Of a stretch of DNA of 32,629 bases, positions 1-8,034 are shown one piece after another. Every line of letters starts with the position of its first letter. The stretch's first letter is position 1. The translations under genes were made by a program, and so were the position numbers. The stretch is from Rhodospirillaceae bacterium (GTDB lineage Bacteria > Pseudomonadota > Alphaproteobacteria > Rhodospirillales > Casp-alpha2): assembly GCA_018698795.1 (NCBI GenBank), contig JABIPG010000179.1, positions 1-32,629 on the forward strand, in the 5' to 3' direction. The notes under the pieces were generated by a model. That model worked only from the letters and a program-made list of their open reading frames with translations, had not been told where the DNA came from and did no database searches.

Positions 1-394
1 AATACTTGCGTGACAGTTCCTGGCCCTTGGCGGCCATGGTGGAATCGGTCTTTTGCATAACCTGACGCACCAATTTCTGCTTCGAGAAATGCTTGGCAAT
101 GGCGCCGATTTCCTCGTCCGTATAGCCCTTGGCGATGCGGCCCATGATCGTCGATTTACGCTGGCCTGACTTATAGGCCTGCATGGTATCGACGAGATAA
201 TCCATGTTGGTGCCGGAGATCGACGGGATTGCCGGTCCGTAGGTGCTGCCATCTGGTCCGTGGCAGGCGTTACAAGTGTTGGCCAACATACTGGCGGGCG
301 CCATCCCTGCGGCCAGCGTGCCGGTTGGGGTGGCGAAGAACGCCCCAACCGCGACAGCTGCGGCTGCGGTCGCTGTAAAGATTTTCGGTTTCAC
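1..394 (-). CDS. c-type cytochrome, FccA-like (partial, 3' end outside window)
   Basis: Only the first 131 codons are present; the gene runs off the left edge. It is a secreted c-type cytochrome, probably a periplasmic electron carrier. I chose the GTG start at 394 because an AGGGAG ribosome site lies six bases upstream. Residues 1-29 form a signal peptide ending in TLAA. A haem-binding CNACH motif follows at residues 41-45, with a downstream IMGRIAKGYTDEEI stretch that holds a plausible axial methionine. This spacing resembles the cytochrome subunit of flavocytochrome c sulfide dehydrogenase (FccA), which carries two haem domains. The visible end (AAKGQELSRKY) looks like the lead-in to a second CxxCH, but that part is outside the window. 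A flavoprotein partner cannot be checked here. A class I cytochrome c of another pathway remains possible. Confidence 0.85.
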   Translation of the reverse strand, partial: MKPKIFTATAAAAVAVGAFFATPTGTLAAGMAPASMLANTCNACHGPDGSTYGPAIPSISGTNMDYLVDTMQAYKSGQRKSTIMGRIAKGYTDEEIGAIAKHFSKQKLVRQVMQKTDSTMAAKGQELSRKY

Positions 395-476
395 ATGCTT
401 CTCCCTTATCTGATCCTATCGTTCAAAATGACGCGCCTACGCGCCAGATCGTTCCAGACATATACGCTAAATTGAA

Positions 477-505
477 ATTAATTTCCACACAAAAAAATTG
501 TGCAA
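477..505 (-). promoter_or_regulatory. possible sigma-70-type promoter for the cytochrome c gene
   Basis: Read leftward there is a TTGCAC -35 element (505-500), a 17-base spacer and an ATTAAT -10 element (482-477). The distance to the GTG start at 394 leaves a leader of about 75 bases. The -10 match is only 4/6, so this is a weak call. Confidence 0.3.
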
Positions 506-609
506 TTGTCCAGTAGAAAATCGTGCTAGATTCTACTTGTACATTCTGTGGAATAGAGATGTAACTATTTTACATTTTTTTAAAGTAAAAATTCTTCCCT
601 AAACCGACA

Positions 610-637
610 TTGCCAACCGGCTTGCATCTGCTATTAA
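610..637 (+). promoter_or_regulatory. possible sigma-70-type promoter for purL
   Basis: TTGCCA (610-615) and TATTAA (632-637) are separated by 16 bases. The predicted start of transcription is about 65-70 bases upstream of the purL start codon. No purine-type operator was recognised. This is a sequence-only guess. Confidence 0.35.
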
Positions 638-710
638 AACGGCGTGATCGTTTGTCCCGGTCTGCCCGCTTCATCCCAAGGAGTCGGCTATCGGTGCCCC
701 CTATCCCCGG

Positions 711-2936
711 ATGTCGGAGACCAATATTCCAATGAGTGAGATCACCCCGGAAATCGTCGCTGAGCACGGCCTCTCTCCCGCCGAGTACGACAAGGTCCTC
801 GAAATACTGGGCCGCGAACCTAATTTAACGGAGCTTGGTATCTTCTCCGTGATGTGGTCGGAGCACTGTTCTTATAAGTCCTCCAAGCACTGGCTGAAGA
901 CGCTACCCACAGAGGCTCCTTGGGTGATCTGCGGCCCAGGCGAGAACGCCGGCATCATTGATATCGGCGACGGCCAGGCGGCCATCTTCAAAATGGAAAG
1001 TCACAATCACCCCTCATACATCGAGCCCTACCAGGGCGCGGCGACGGGCGTCGGCGGCATCTTGCGCGATGTCTTTACGATGGGCGCACGCCCCGTGGCC
1101 AACTTGAATGCACTGCGCTTCGGCAGCCCCGACCACCCCAAAACCCGGCACCTGGTTGACGGCGTGGTTGCCGGCATCGGCGGCTACGGCAATTGCGTCG
1201 GCGTGCCCACGGTGGGCGGCGAATGTGACTTCCATCCCGCCTATGACGGCAACATCTTGGTCAACGCCATGACCGTAGGCGTCGCCGACACGGACAAGAT
1301 TTTTTATTCCGCCGCTTCAGGCGTTGGCAATTCGATTGTCTATGTGGGTTCCAAGACAGGCCGCGACGGCATTCATGGCGCCACTATGGCGTCAGCCGAG
1401 TTTGCCGACGATTCGGATGCAAAGCGCCCGACCGTTCAAGTGGGTGACCCGTTTACGGAAAAATTGCTGATCGAGGCCTGCCTGGAACTGATGAATACCG
1501 ACTGCATTGTCGCCATCCAGGACATGGGTGCCGCCGGCCTGACGTCATCGAGCTTCGAGATGGCGTCGAAGGGCGGCATGGGGGTTGAGCTCAACCTCGA
1601 CAACGTCCCCCAACGCGAAACCGGCATGACCGCCTACGAAATGATGCTCTCGGAAAGCCAGGAACGCATGTTGCTGGTGTTGCGGCCCGGTAGCGAAGAT
1701 GAAGCGCGCGCCGTTATTGAAAAATGGGAACTGGATTTCGCCGTCGTCGGTGAGTTGACCGACACGGGCCGCATGGTTTTGCGTCATAAAGGCGAGACGG
1801 TGGCCGACCTGCCGATCGACCCGTTGGCGCTGGCATCACCGGAATACGATGAAGTCGAACGGCCTTGGGTGCCGACCCCGGCACGTGCCGACATCGAACC
1901 CAGCGACGTATCGCCGCCAAGCGATCCATTGGCGACGCTGGCGCAGCTGATGGAATGCCCCGATCTCGCGTCCAAGCGCTGGATCTGGGAGCAATACGAC
2001 CACATGGTCATGGGCGACACCTTGGGCTTAGGCCGGCCTGGCGGGGATGCCGCCATGGTGCGGGTGCACGGCACCGACAAAGCGCTGGCCATGACATCCG
2101 ATTGCACGCCGCGCTATTGTCTGGCCGATCCGGTGCAGGGCGGGCGGCAAGCTGTTGCCGAGGCTTGGCGCAACCTGACCGCCGTCGGCGCGCGGCCACT
2201 CGCCATCACCGATAACATGAACTTCGGCAACCCCGAGCGACCCGAGATCATGGGCCAGTTCGTTGGCTGCATCGAGGGCATGCGCGAAGCCTGTAACACG
2301 CTGGATTTCCCCGTCGTGTCGGGCAACGTCAGCCTGTACAACGAGACCAATGGCAACGCCATCCTGCCAACGCCAACCATCGGCGCGGTTGGATTGCTCG
2401 ACGATTCGTCAAAAGCCATCGGCATTGCCCCCACATCCGCCGGCCAAGCGCTGGTGTTGATTGGCGAAACCAAAGGCCATCTCGGGAGTTCGCTTTATCT
2501 GCGCGAAATTGAGGGCCGCGAAAAAGGTTCCCCACCGCCGGTCGACTTGGCGGTCGAGCGCCGAAACGGCGATTTTGTACGTGCCGAAATTTTGGCCGGA
2601 AACATCACTGCCTGCCACGACCTCGCCGACGGCGGCCTGTTGGTTGGCATTGCGGAAATGGCCCTGGCTGCCGGCCTTGGCGCAGAGATCGATCACGCCG
2701 CCGCAGGCGACGTTATACTCCATGCATGGTTGTTTGGCGAAGATCAGGCCCGCTACCTGGTCGCCACCGACGATGCGTATGGCCTGATAGCGGCGGCGGC
2801 GGCAACCGGGGCTCCCGCCCAGCGTGTCGGCACATTCGGCGGCGACGCCCTGCAACTGGGCGACGCACAATTGCCACTCAGCGAACTTCGCCACAAGCAC
2901 GAAAACTGGTTGCCAGCTTTCATGGCGAAGGTGTGA
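711..2936 (+). CDS. purL: phosphoribosylformylglycinamidine synthase subunit PurL
   Basis: PurL is the synthetase subunit of FGAM synthase, the fourth step of de novo purine synthesis. It converts FGAR to FGAM with ATP and ammonia supplied by PurQ, in a PurSLQ complex in the cytoplasm. The 741-residue length matches the short PurL type that needs separate PurS and PurQ. Diagnostic stretches include [20 protein letters not shown] near the N-terminus, [20 protein letters not shown] with the ATP/metal-site histidines, and the AIR-synthase-type repeats with GNVSLYNET and DLADGGL. An internal ATG at 732 ([14 protein letters not shown]) matches the usual family N-terminus. It has a GGAG 12 bases upstream and may be the true start. 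The genes downstream (unknown protein, bolA, grxD) run in the same direction. Confidence 0.97.
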   Translation: MSETNIPMSEITPEIVAEHGLSPAEYDKVLEILGREPNLTELGIFSVMWSEHCSYKSSKHWLKTLPTEAPWVICGPGENAGIIDIGDGQAAIFKMESHNHPSYIEPYQGAATGVGGILRDVFTMGARPVANLNALRFGSPDHPKTRHLVDGVVAGIGGYGNCVGVPTVGGECDFHPAYDGNILVNAMTVGVADTDKIFYSAASGVGNSIVYVGSKTGRDGIHGATMASAEFADDSDAKRPTVQVGDPFTEKLLIEACLELMNTDCIVAIQDMGAAGLTSSSFEMASKGGMGVELNLDNVPQRETGMTAYEMMLSESQERMLLVLRPGSEDEARAVIEKWELDFAVVGELTDTGRMVLRHKGETVADLPIDPLALASPEYDEVERPWVPTPARADIEPSDVSPPSDPLATLAQLMECPDLASKRWIWEQYDHMVMGDTLGLGRPGGDAAMVRVHGTDKALAMTSDCTPRYCLADPVQGGRQAVAEAWRNLTAVGARPLAITDNMNFGNPERPEIMGQFVGCIEGMREACNTLDFPVVSGNVSLYNETNGNAILPTPTIGAVGLLDDSSKAIGIAPTSAGQALVLIGETKGHLGSSLYLREIEGREKGSPPPVDLAVERRNGDFVRAEILAGNITACHDLADGGLLVGIAEMALAAGLGAEIDHAAAGDVILHAWLFGEDQARYLVATDDAYGLIAAAAATGAPAQRVGTFGGDALQLGDAQLPLSELRHKHENWLPAFMAKV

Positions 2937-3005
2937 TCGCCGCCACTGTTCAAGGGCGCTTGGCTGGACTAAGCTAACCGGCAGCGCAACTTGAGGGCAT
3001 CCAGT

Positions 3006-4319
3006 ATGAATGAAGGGGAAACCGTTCCCGAAACCGCCGTCCCCAGCAAGAAGGACTGGCCGCGTACGGAATACGGCACCATCGATTGGGAGCCCGCCTT
3101 CGAAGACCCGGAACACGGATTGATTTCGTTGGTCGAACAAGCCGTTACCGCCGATGGCATTTTGGCCTGCTGCAAAGTGATCATTCATTCTCTGTTTAGC
3201 CGCCAAGGCGATGCCGAGGAGCGCGTCGCCTATGAGCGCCGGGTCAACGACGCCATGGTCCTGAGCTTCGACGGCAGCGACGTCGATGTTGATCGAGATG
3301 ACGACGCGATCCGAAAAGATCAGGTGATCGTCCTATTGCGCGAAATCAAGACTGTTCGAGTTGAACGCGCCGACTTCCATATTACGCGCATCAAGATGGG
3401 TATCGTCGAAGGCGAAAAACGGGTTGAATCAGCCGATGAGCCCGATTTGGCGACCGTTTCTCCCGACGCGCCGCCAGCGGAAGACAACAACATTTCCGCC
3501 GAAGATGCCTTTATAGAGGCCATGAGTCTGCTTCTGGCCGGGCGTTTCGAGGCTTTGCGCGAGGACGTCTCACCGGGCCAAATCGCCGGGGAGATACCGC
3601 CGTTTCCGGTCTCGGAAATCTTTGCTCAGCACTTCGACACATTGGTTCGCGAACATTTCGCGCCCGCCATGATGACGGCCTGCCGACCGTTCATCGTGCA
3701 GGCTGAGCACAAAGAGCCAGCTGAGCGCGTCGCCTTCATTCAAGAACAAATGGAAGAGCGGCGATCGCGGGAAATCCTGTGGGACAGCTGGCGTATTGAG
3801 TGGCGGGAAAAGACAGTCGAGCAAGAATTGCCGAAAAAGCCGAAGGAAGAAAAGAAAGGCCTGCTCAGCAAACTGAAAAAGAAAAAGAACCTACCTTCAT
3901 GGCAAGAAGAGCCCCTGACCATGGAGGAATGGGAAGAAGAAGTCGCGCGAATCAAACAGGCCAATAAGTTGGCGAAAAGCATTTGGGCGAAAATCATCGC
4001 TCCCAATGACGCCTTCCAGCCACCGGATGACGACGACGACAAACTGCTCATGAACTTGTTCGCACGCACTGCCGGCGCCATCAGCAAGCAGATTAACGCC
4101 GTGCGCCAGATTGCCGAGCAAGGCGGCAACACCGGCAAGGTGTTCGCCGACTACCAACAGGGCAAGGATATCGATCTGCCTTTGGTCTGTGCGTGCTGCC
4201 AACGGCCCGACCTGTTTCTCGAAGGGGGGATGCTGAAAAATATCATGCGTAGTTTCCCCGATGCCATGAAACGCGAGCGGTTCCGCCTGACAACGCGTTC
4301 ATTCGGAACGTATATGTAA
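3006..4319 (+). CDS. conserved-looking hypothetical protein, 437 aa, charged, with C-terminal CxCC motif
   Basis: I do not recognise this protein. The ATG at 3006 is preceded by GAGGG at eight bases, better than the in-frame TTG at 2991. It has no signal peptide or membrane segment and should be cytoplasmic. The N-terminal half is acidic and soluble, with a CC pair in ILACCKVII. The middle has a very basic segment of alternating K and E (KKPKEEKKGLLSKLKKKKN, around residues 278-297). This is followed by an acidic run of five aspartates and then a C-terminal CACCQRPDLFLEGG. The CxCC could bind metal or be redox-active, but no family was identified. It sits 69 bases after purL and about 120 bases before bolA. 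Codon use looks like its neighbours. Confidence 0.8.
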   Translation: MNEGETVPETAVPSKKDWPRTEYGTIDWEPAFEDPEHGLISLVEQAVTADGILACCKVIIHSLFSRQGDAEERVAYERRVNDAMVLSFDGSDVDVDRDDDAIRKDQVIVLLREIKTVRVERADFHITRIKMGIVEGEKRVESADEPDLATVSPDAPPAEDNNISAEDAFIEAMSLLLAGRFEALREDVSPGQIAGEIPPFPVSEIFAQHFDTLVREHFAPAMMTACRPFIVQAEHKEPAERVAFIQEQMEERRSREILWDSWRIEWREKTVEQELPKKPKEEKKGLLSKLKKKKNLPSWQEEPLTMEEWEEEVARIKQANKLAKSIWAKIIAPNDAFQPPDDDDDKLLMNLFARTAGAISKQINAVRQIAEQGGNTGKVFADYQQGKDIDLPLVCACCQRPDLFLEGGMLKNIMRSFPDAMKRERFRLTTRSFGTYM

Positions 4320-4362
4320 GAATCATCCGGGGGTTTCGCGAAAAACCACTCGCCGCCAAGGG

Positions 4363-4391
4363 TTGACGGAACCGCCGTTCAAGGCCATATC
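4363..4391 (+). promoter_or_regulatory. possible promoter for bolA-grxD
   Basis: TTGACG (4363-4368, 5/6 match) and CATATC (4386-4391, 3/6 match) are spaced by 17 bases. They lie about 50 bases upstream of the bolA start codon. A dedicated promoter would uncouple bolA-grxD from purL. Confidence 0.4.
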
Positions 4392-4442
4392 CTGTTGACG
4401 AACGGAACATACCGTCCGGACGCTGTGAAAGAGGACCAAACC

Positions 4443-4685
4443 ATGGCCATGGAAGCCGCTGAAATCGAACGCCTGATTCGCGAAGGCATCCCCGATGCCC
4501 GGGTCACCATCGAAGATTTACGCGGCGACGGCGACCACTATGCCGCCTATGTCATCTCCGACACTTTCCAGGGAAAATCCCGCGTGCAGCAGCATCAGAT
4601 GGTTTATCAAGCCCTGCAAGGACGCATGGGCAACGAACTGCATGCGCTTGCGCTGCAAACCGGCACCCCGGAAGACGCGGGCTAG
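4443..4685 (+). CDS. BolA family protein
   Basis: This 80-residue protein belongs to the BolA/IbaG family. These proteins pair with monothiol CGFS glutaredoxins to handle [2Fe-2S] clusters and iron-dependent regulation in the cytoplasm. The ATG at 4443 is preceded by AGAGGA at a good distance. An upstream in-frame start would only add a non-family extension. The sequence shows the BolA pattern: an N-terminal helix (EIERLIREGIPDA), a short beta hairpin with the gap DLRGDGDHYAAYVIS, then FQGKSRVQQHQMVYQALQGRMG and a C-terminal HALALQT. The conserved histidine is in QQHQMVYQAL. The CGFS glutaredoxin gene follows 75 bases downstream, the standard pairing, which strongly supports the call. Confidence 0.95.
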   Translation: MAMEAAEIERLIREGIPDARVTIEDLRGDGDHYAAYVISDTFQGKSRVQQHQMVYQALQGRMGNELHALALQTGTPEDAG

Positions 4686-4760
4686 CCGGCCTTTCCAACC
4701 CTAAGGCTTAACCAAGGCCGCCGACGGACACTAGAGGCGGCCGCAACACCAGGATCGATC

Positions 4761-5093
4761 ATGAGTGACAACCCCGCATTCGACCAAATCCAGAGCGAAA
4801 TTGATGAAAACGACGTCGTCTTGTTCATGAAAGGCTCGCCATTGATGCCGCAGTGTGGCTTCTCCGCCGCAGTGGCGCATGTGCTGACCACGCTGCAGGT
4901 GAAATTCAAGGGTGTCGATGTGCTCCAGAACATGGAAGTCCGCGAAGGCATCAAGCAGTTCTCCAATTGGCCGACCATTCCGCAGCTTTATGTGAAGGGC
5001 GAATTTGTCGGCGGTTGCGACATCGTCCGCGAAATGGCTGAAACCGGCGAATTGCAGCAGGTTTTCGACGCGAAAGAGATCGCCCACACGTAA
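4761..5093 (+). CDS. grxD: monothiol glutaredoxin, Grx4/CGFS type
   Basis: This 110-residue protein is a Grx4-type monothiol glutaredoxin. It binds and transfers a glutathione-ligated [2Fe-2S] cluster and forms heterodimers with BolA proteins. The diagnostic CGFS active site is at residues 32-35, after FMKGSPLMPQ. The glutathione-binding WPTIPQLYVKGEFVGGCDI follows in the second half. Length and motif order are typical. The start ATG at 4761 lies a short distance after bolA, so the two are probably cotranscribed. A strong intrinsic terminator begins 25 bases after the stop codon and closes this unit. Confidence 0.97.
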   Translation: MSDNPAFDQIQSEIDENDVVLFMKGSPLMPQCGFSAAVAHVLTTLQVKFKGVDVLQNMEVREGIKQFSNWPTIPQLYVKGEFVGGCDIVREMAETGELQQVFDAKEIAHT

Positions 5094-5118
5094 ATAAACG
5101 ATCCATCCACCGAATATC

Positions 5119-5150
5119 ATGGGCCGCTAGCTTGCTAGCGGCCCATTTTC
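5119..5150 (+). terminator. intrinsic terminator after grxD
   Basis: A perfect 12-bp stem (ATGGGCCGCTAG / CTAGCGGCCCAT) encloses a CTTG loop and runs straight into TTTTC. It follows the grxD stop by 25 bases and ends the rightward purL-bolA-grxD block. Confidence 0.9.
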
Positions 5151-5223
5151 GTTGTGCGAAAACCTTGAAAATTCCTTACGAATTTGGTTATTATTTGAAG
5201 TTCTTAAACAGACAAACGCGAAC

Positions 5224-5826
5224 ATGACCCAGATACCTTCACTTGCCGCCGCCGACCGTAACCGGCTGATACAGGACGCACTTCGTCTGCGCGACCAGCA
5301 GCGTGAGGCGGTCCAGCGCCAGCGCGAACAGTCATTTGCTGACAATCTGCGGCAGCGCGAAATTACCGAGGGAGGTTCCGCGTTGGCGGCGCGGCGCATT
5401 CAAGATCGCCGCGATGTCGTTGAGGGTCTGCGCGCCGACCAAGATCAGCAGCGCGACCGACAGCGCGCCCGCGACTTTATCAACAACGACACGCATTTCG
5501 TTCGCCGCCAATATGCGATTGAGGATGAACAGAATGCGTCGCGCGACGGTCGCGACCTGAACGAAAGCCTGTTGCTGCGTGATATCGCCGGTGAGCAAAA
5601 CGAGATCGCCGAGCTTCGAAGTGTGCAGCAACGCAGCGAGGACTTACGCAACCGGCAGATTGAGCGCGAGGCGCGGATCGTTGAACGCCGCGTACAGGAA
5701 CGCAACGACGATATCCGTCAAGAACAGGCGCTGCGTCGCAGCGTCGATCAAATCCGCAATGCCGCCACCGCCGGTAGTTCAGGCGCGGAAAGACCCCGCG
5801 GTGGATTGCTCGACGTTTCGGGCTGA
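5224..5826 (+). CDS. arginine-rich, lysine-free predicted coiled-coil protein, 200 aa, unknown function
   Basis: I do not recognise this protein. From the ATG at 5224 it is 200 residues long, with about 38 arginines, many glutamines, aspartates and glutamates, and no lysine or cysteine that I can find. Almost the whole length reads as one long charged helix with repeated RQRE, DRQRARD and ERRVQERND patterns, so a rod-like coiled coil is likely. The last 20 residues are Gly/Pro/Ser-rich and probably flexible. There is no signal peptide or membrane helix. Upstream in-frame starts (near 5152) would overlap the grxD terminator, so I favour 5224, although no good ribosome site precedes it. It stands alone between two terminators. 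It could bind nucleic acid or act as a scaffold; neither is shown. Confidence 0.7.
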   Translation: MTQIPSLAAADRNRLIQDALRLRDQQREAVQRQREQSFADNLRQREITEGGSALAARRIQDRRDVVEGLRADQDQQRDRQRARDFINNDTHFVRRQYAIEDEQNASRDGRDLNESLLLRDIAGEQNEIAELRSVQQRSEDLRNRQIEREARIVERRVQERNDDIRQEQALRRSVDQIRNAATAGSSGAERPRGGLLDVSG

Positions 5827-5842
5827 ATTTACAACGTATCCC

Positions 5843-5878
5843 ACAAAACAAAACGCCCGCTGCAACAACAGCGGGCGT
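5843..5878 (-). terminator. intrinsic terminator of rpsD (possibly bidirectional)
   Basis: A 10-bp stem (ACGCCCGCTG / CAGCGGGCGT, 5853-5862 and 5869-5878) with a six-base loop is followed on the minus strand by TTTTGTTTTG. That makes it a good leftward terminator about 75 bases after the rpsD stop. Read rightward it could also slow transcription from the arginine-rich gene, but the T-tract is weak there. Confidence 0.8.
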
Positions 5879-5906
5879 CTCGAATTTCTGTGCGGCCTAA
5901 ACGCAG

Positions 5907-5942
5907 GCCAGGATTCAAGCCAGGATTCAGGCCAGAACCCAG
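5907..5942. repeat. 3 x 12-bp tandem repeat in the rpsD 3' region
   Basis: Units GCCAGGATTCAA, GCCAGGATTCAG and GCCAGAACCCAG follow each other at an exact 12-base period. They lie between the rpsD stop codon (5953) and its terminator. A fourth, more decayed unit may precede them at 5895-5906. The repeat is non-coding and its function is unknown. Confidence 0.75.
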
Positions 5943-5952
5943 AGAACCTAGA

Positions 5953-6567
5953 TCAGCGCGAATAAAATTCGATGACCAGATTGGGTTCCATCTGCACCGG
6001 ATAGGGCACATCTTCAAGTTTCGGCGTGCGCAGGAAGGTACCGGCCAATTTGTTGTGGTTCACTTCCATGTAGTCCGGCACGTCGCGCTCGGAGCTTTCC
6101 ATGGCCAACAGCACGATCGGCAGCTGGCGGGATTTTTCACGCACTTCGATCACGTCGCCATCCTTGACCTTGTAGGACGGAATGTTGACGCGCTTGCCAT
6201 TGACCCGGATGTGGCCGTGGTTGACGAACTGGCGGCTTGAGAACACGGTGGGGACGAATTTCATGCGGTAAACCACGGCGTCCAGGCGGCGCTCCAACTC
6301 GCCGATCAGATTTTCCGACGTATCGCCCTTGCGGCGCACGGCTTCAGTATAATAGCGGCGGAACTGCTTTTCGGTGATGTTGCCGTAGTAGCCTTTGAGC
6401 TTCTGCTTCGCCTGCAACTGCAGCCCGTAATCGGACGGCTTGCGGCGGCGCTGACCGTGCTCACCAGGACCGTACTCACGTACGTTCACTGGGCTTTTCG
6501 GGCGGCCCCAAAGGTTGACGCCGAGACGGCGGTTAATTTTGTATTTGGCTTCAATTCGCTTACTCAT
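5953..6567 (-). CDS. rpsD: 30S ribosomal protein S4
   Basis: S4 is a primary 16S rRNA-binding protein of the 30S body and, in many bacteria, a translational regulator. The 204-residue product starts at the ATG at 6567, preceded by GAGGG. A longer upstream reading would add a non-family extension. It shows the standard N-terminal [20 protein letters not shown] and the [20 protein letters not shown] segment. The S4 RNA-binding domain lies around residues 95-160 ([33 protein letters not shown]). The length is usual for alphaproteobacteria. It is transcribed alone from a good promoter at 6698-6725 and ended by the hairpin at 5843-5878, so it lies outside the large ribosomal operons, a common arrangement in this class. 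Confidence 0.98.
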   Translation of the reverse strand: MSKRIEAKYKINRRLGVNLWGRPKSPVNVREYGPGEHGQRRRKPSDYGLQLQAKQKLKGYYGNITEKQFRRYYTEAVRRKGDTSENLIGELERRLDAVVYRMKFVPTVFSSRQFVNHGHIRVNGKRVNIPSYKVKDGDVIEVREKSRQLPIVLLAMESSERDVPDYMEVNHNKLAGTFLRTPKLEDVPYPVQMEPNLVIEFYSR

Positions 6568-6697
6568 GATACCCTCGTTTTCCGGGTGGTGTTGTCCCGG
6601 TAGGCCTGATCCCGCAAACCACAATGTTCCGTGGCGACGGGGGCGGGATACAAGCGAAACCAGCCGCCGATCCACATTCCCGGGAATGAAGGGGCGC

Positions 6698-6725
6698 AAT
6701 GTAGGGATTTGCGGGGTTTTGTCAA
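6698..6725 (-). promoter_or_regulatory. promoter of rpsD
   Basis: Read leftward there is a perfect TTGACA -35 box (6725-6720), a 16-base spacer and a TACATT -10 box (6703-6698). This leaves a leader of about 120 bases before the rpsD ATG. Such a leader could hold an S4 autoregulatory structure, but none was identified. Confidence 0.6.
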
Positions 6726-6757
6726 CACGCGGTGAAGAAAATAAGGACGCTGACCAC

Positions 6758-7438
6758 ATGACCGATTTTACTGCTGTTAAGGCCCTCGCATTCGACTATT
6801 TCGGCACCATCGCCGATAAGACCGCACTGGCCGGTGAAATCGACACTCACCTTCCGGGCCAAGGCCAGGCCTTCGCCAAGCTGTGGTTCGCGCAAACCCA
6901 GCGCTATTGCTTCCAGAACGGCATGATGGAACGCCACATCCCCTGGAGCGAACTGACCAAAGCTGCTTTCAAATTCACCGCTGAGGAGTTGGGTCTCGAC
7001 ATCAACGACGCCACCCGCGACGCCTGGATCGAGGCCGACACCCGCCTGCCCACCTACGCTGAAGCCGACACGGCGTTGGCGCGGCTGGCTGCACGCTTCG
7101 ATCTTTATGTGCTGTCGATGGGCTCACCGTGGATGATCGAACAAAGCCAGCAAAACGCCGGCATCGACCAGCATTTCAAGCGCGTCATCAGCGCCGAGCC
7201 GTTCAAAGTCTACAAGCCCGGCAAGGCTGCCTACGAACTGGGCGTCAGCGAAATCGGCGCCAGCGCAAACGAGGTCGCCTTCGTATCGGGCAATTCCTTC
7301 GATGTGATCGGCGCCAGCAACTACGGCTATCCGACCATCTGGATCCGCCGCTACGGCCAAGCACTTGATGACTTGGGGCTGGAGCCGGATTTGGTGGTTG
7401 GCAACCTTGCCGAAATGGCGGAGCGCCTCGGGGCTTAA
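6758..7438 (+). CDS. haloacid dehalogenase type II (HAD superfamily)
   Basis: This 226-residue protein looks like an L-2-haloacid dehalogenase-type HAD hydrolase. Enzymes of this kind hydrolyse 2-halo acids such as 2-haloacetate to 2-hydroxy acids through an aspartyl ester; the real substrate here is unknown. The ATG at 6758 follows AAGGA. The nucleophile is Asp13 in FDYFGTI. The downstream motifs are VLSMGSP (motif II), [14 protein letters not shown] with the motif III lysine, and [16 protein letters not shown] (motif IV, type II signature). It is divergent from rpsD. Its stop codon lies in the first unit of a 12-bp repeat array shared with the convergent HNH gene. Confidence 0.9.
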   Translation: MTDFTAVKALAFDYFGTIADKTALAGEIDTHLPGQGQAFAKLWFAQTQRYCFQNGMMERHIPWSELTKAAFKFTAEELGLDINDATRDAWIEADTRLPTYAEADTALARLAARFDLYVLSMGSPWMIEQSQQNAGIDQHFKRVISAEPFKVYKPGKAAYELGVSEIGASANEVAFVSGNSFDVIGASNYGYPTIWIRRYGQALDDLGLEPDLVVGNLAEMAERLGA

Positions 7439-7475
7439 GGGGGGGCTTAAGTGGAGGCTTAAGTGGAGGCTTACT
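7428..7475. repeat. 4 x 12-bp tandem array spanning the stop codons of two convergent genes
   Basis: The units TCGGGGCTTAAG, GGGGGGCTTAAG, TGGAGGCTTAAG and TGGAGGCTTACT run at an exact 12-base period. CTTAAG is palindromic, so each full unit gives an in-frame TAA to the dehalogenase gene on the plus strand and to the HNH gene on the minus strand. The first unit holds the real dehalogenase stop (7436-7438) and the last holds the real HNH stop (7471-7473). Confidence 0.9.
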
Positions 7476-8034
7476 CGTCCAACTCCGCATCCCAATAGAG
7501 GAAATCACGCCAGCTTTCGTGCAGGAAGTTGGGCGGGAAGGCGCGACCGTTTTCCTGCAATTGGTGGTTCGATGGCGGGCCTGGGGCGCGCAGCGGCTGA
7601 AGGCCGAGCTTCGAGGGCATTTCGTGGCCTTTGCGCAAGTTACACGGCGCGCAGGCCGTGACCACGTTGTTCCACAATGTCCGCCCGCCGCGCGAGCGCG
7701 GGATCACGTGATCGAAGGTCAAATCTTCGGACAGGTGCCGGCCGCCGCAATACTGGCAGGTGAAGCGGTCGCGCAAGAACACATTGAAGCGCGTGAACGC
7801 CGGGCGACGGTTCAGCGGTACATATTGTTTCAGGGAAATGACGCTCGGCAGCTGCATGGCGAAGCTCGGCGAGTGGACCTCAAAGTCGTACTCGGAGACC
7901 ACCGAGACGCGATCCATGAACACCGCCTTGACGCTGTCTTGCCATGACCACAGAGACAACGGGAAGTAACTGAGCGGCCGGAAATCGGCGTTCAGAACCA
8001 AGGCCGGATGGGTTCCCGTCGCAATAGACAACAC
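7471..8034 (-). CDS. HNH endonuclease family protein
   Basis: This roughly 187-residue protein belongs to the HNH endonuclease family. It is of the stand-alone chromosomal type found widely in alphaproteobacteria, whose biological role is not established. The N-terminal half (ALVLNADFRPLSYFPLSLWSW) is characteristic of that group. The nuclease core follows: FTCQYCG, then LTFDHVIPRSRGG with the catalytic histidine, WNNVVTACAPCN, and the final RKG. The two CxxC pairs should hold a structural zinc. The start is uncertain: GTG at 8034 has GGAGG only three bases away, whereas TTG at 8031 has better spacing. Nothing in the neighbourhood suggests a phage or restriction system. Confidence 0.9.
   Translation of the reverse strand: MLSIATGTHPALVLNADFRPLSYFPLSLWSWQDSVKAVFMDRVSVVSEYDFEVHSPSFAMQLPSVISLKQYVPLNRRPAFTRFNVFLRDRFTCQYCGGRHLSEDLTFDHVIPRSRGGRTLWNNVVTACAPCNLRKGHEMPSKLGLQPLRAPGPPSNHQLQENGRAFPPNFLHESWRDFLYWDAELDE

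Larger units (their letters stand above)
395..710. other. AT-rich divergent intergenic region between cytochrome c and purL
   Basis: This 316-base stretch has no convincing gene. It separates the leftward cytochrome gene from the rightward purL and is clearly AT-rich around 470-600. Visible structures are an inverted repeat AGTAGAA (512-518) / TTCTACT (531-537) and an AT-rich inverted repeat TTTTAC / GTAAAA near 573-597. There is also a GC-rich direct repeat, CGCGCC, around 432-444. Candidate promoters for both flanking genes are listed separately. Confidence 0.6.

Noticed and set aside
2409-3206. 265-codon minus-strand frame across the end of purL
   Set aside because: It overlaps conserved PurL sequence and the start of the next gene and has no domain of its own.
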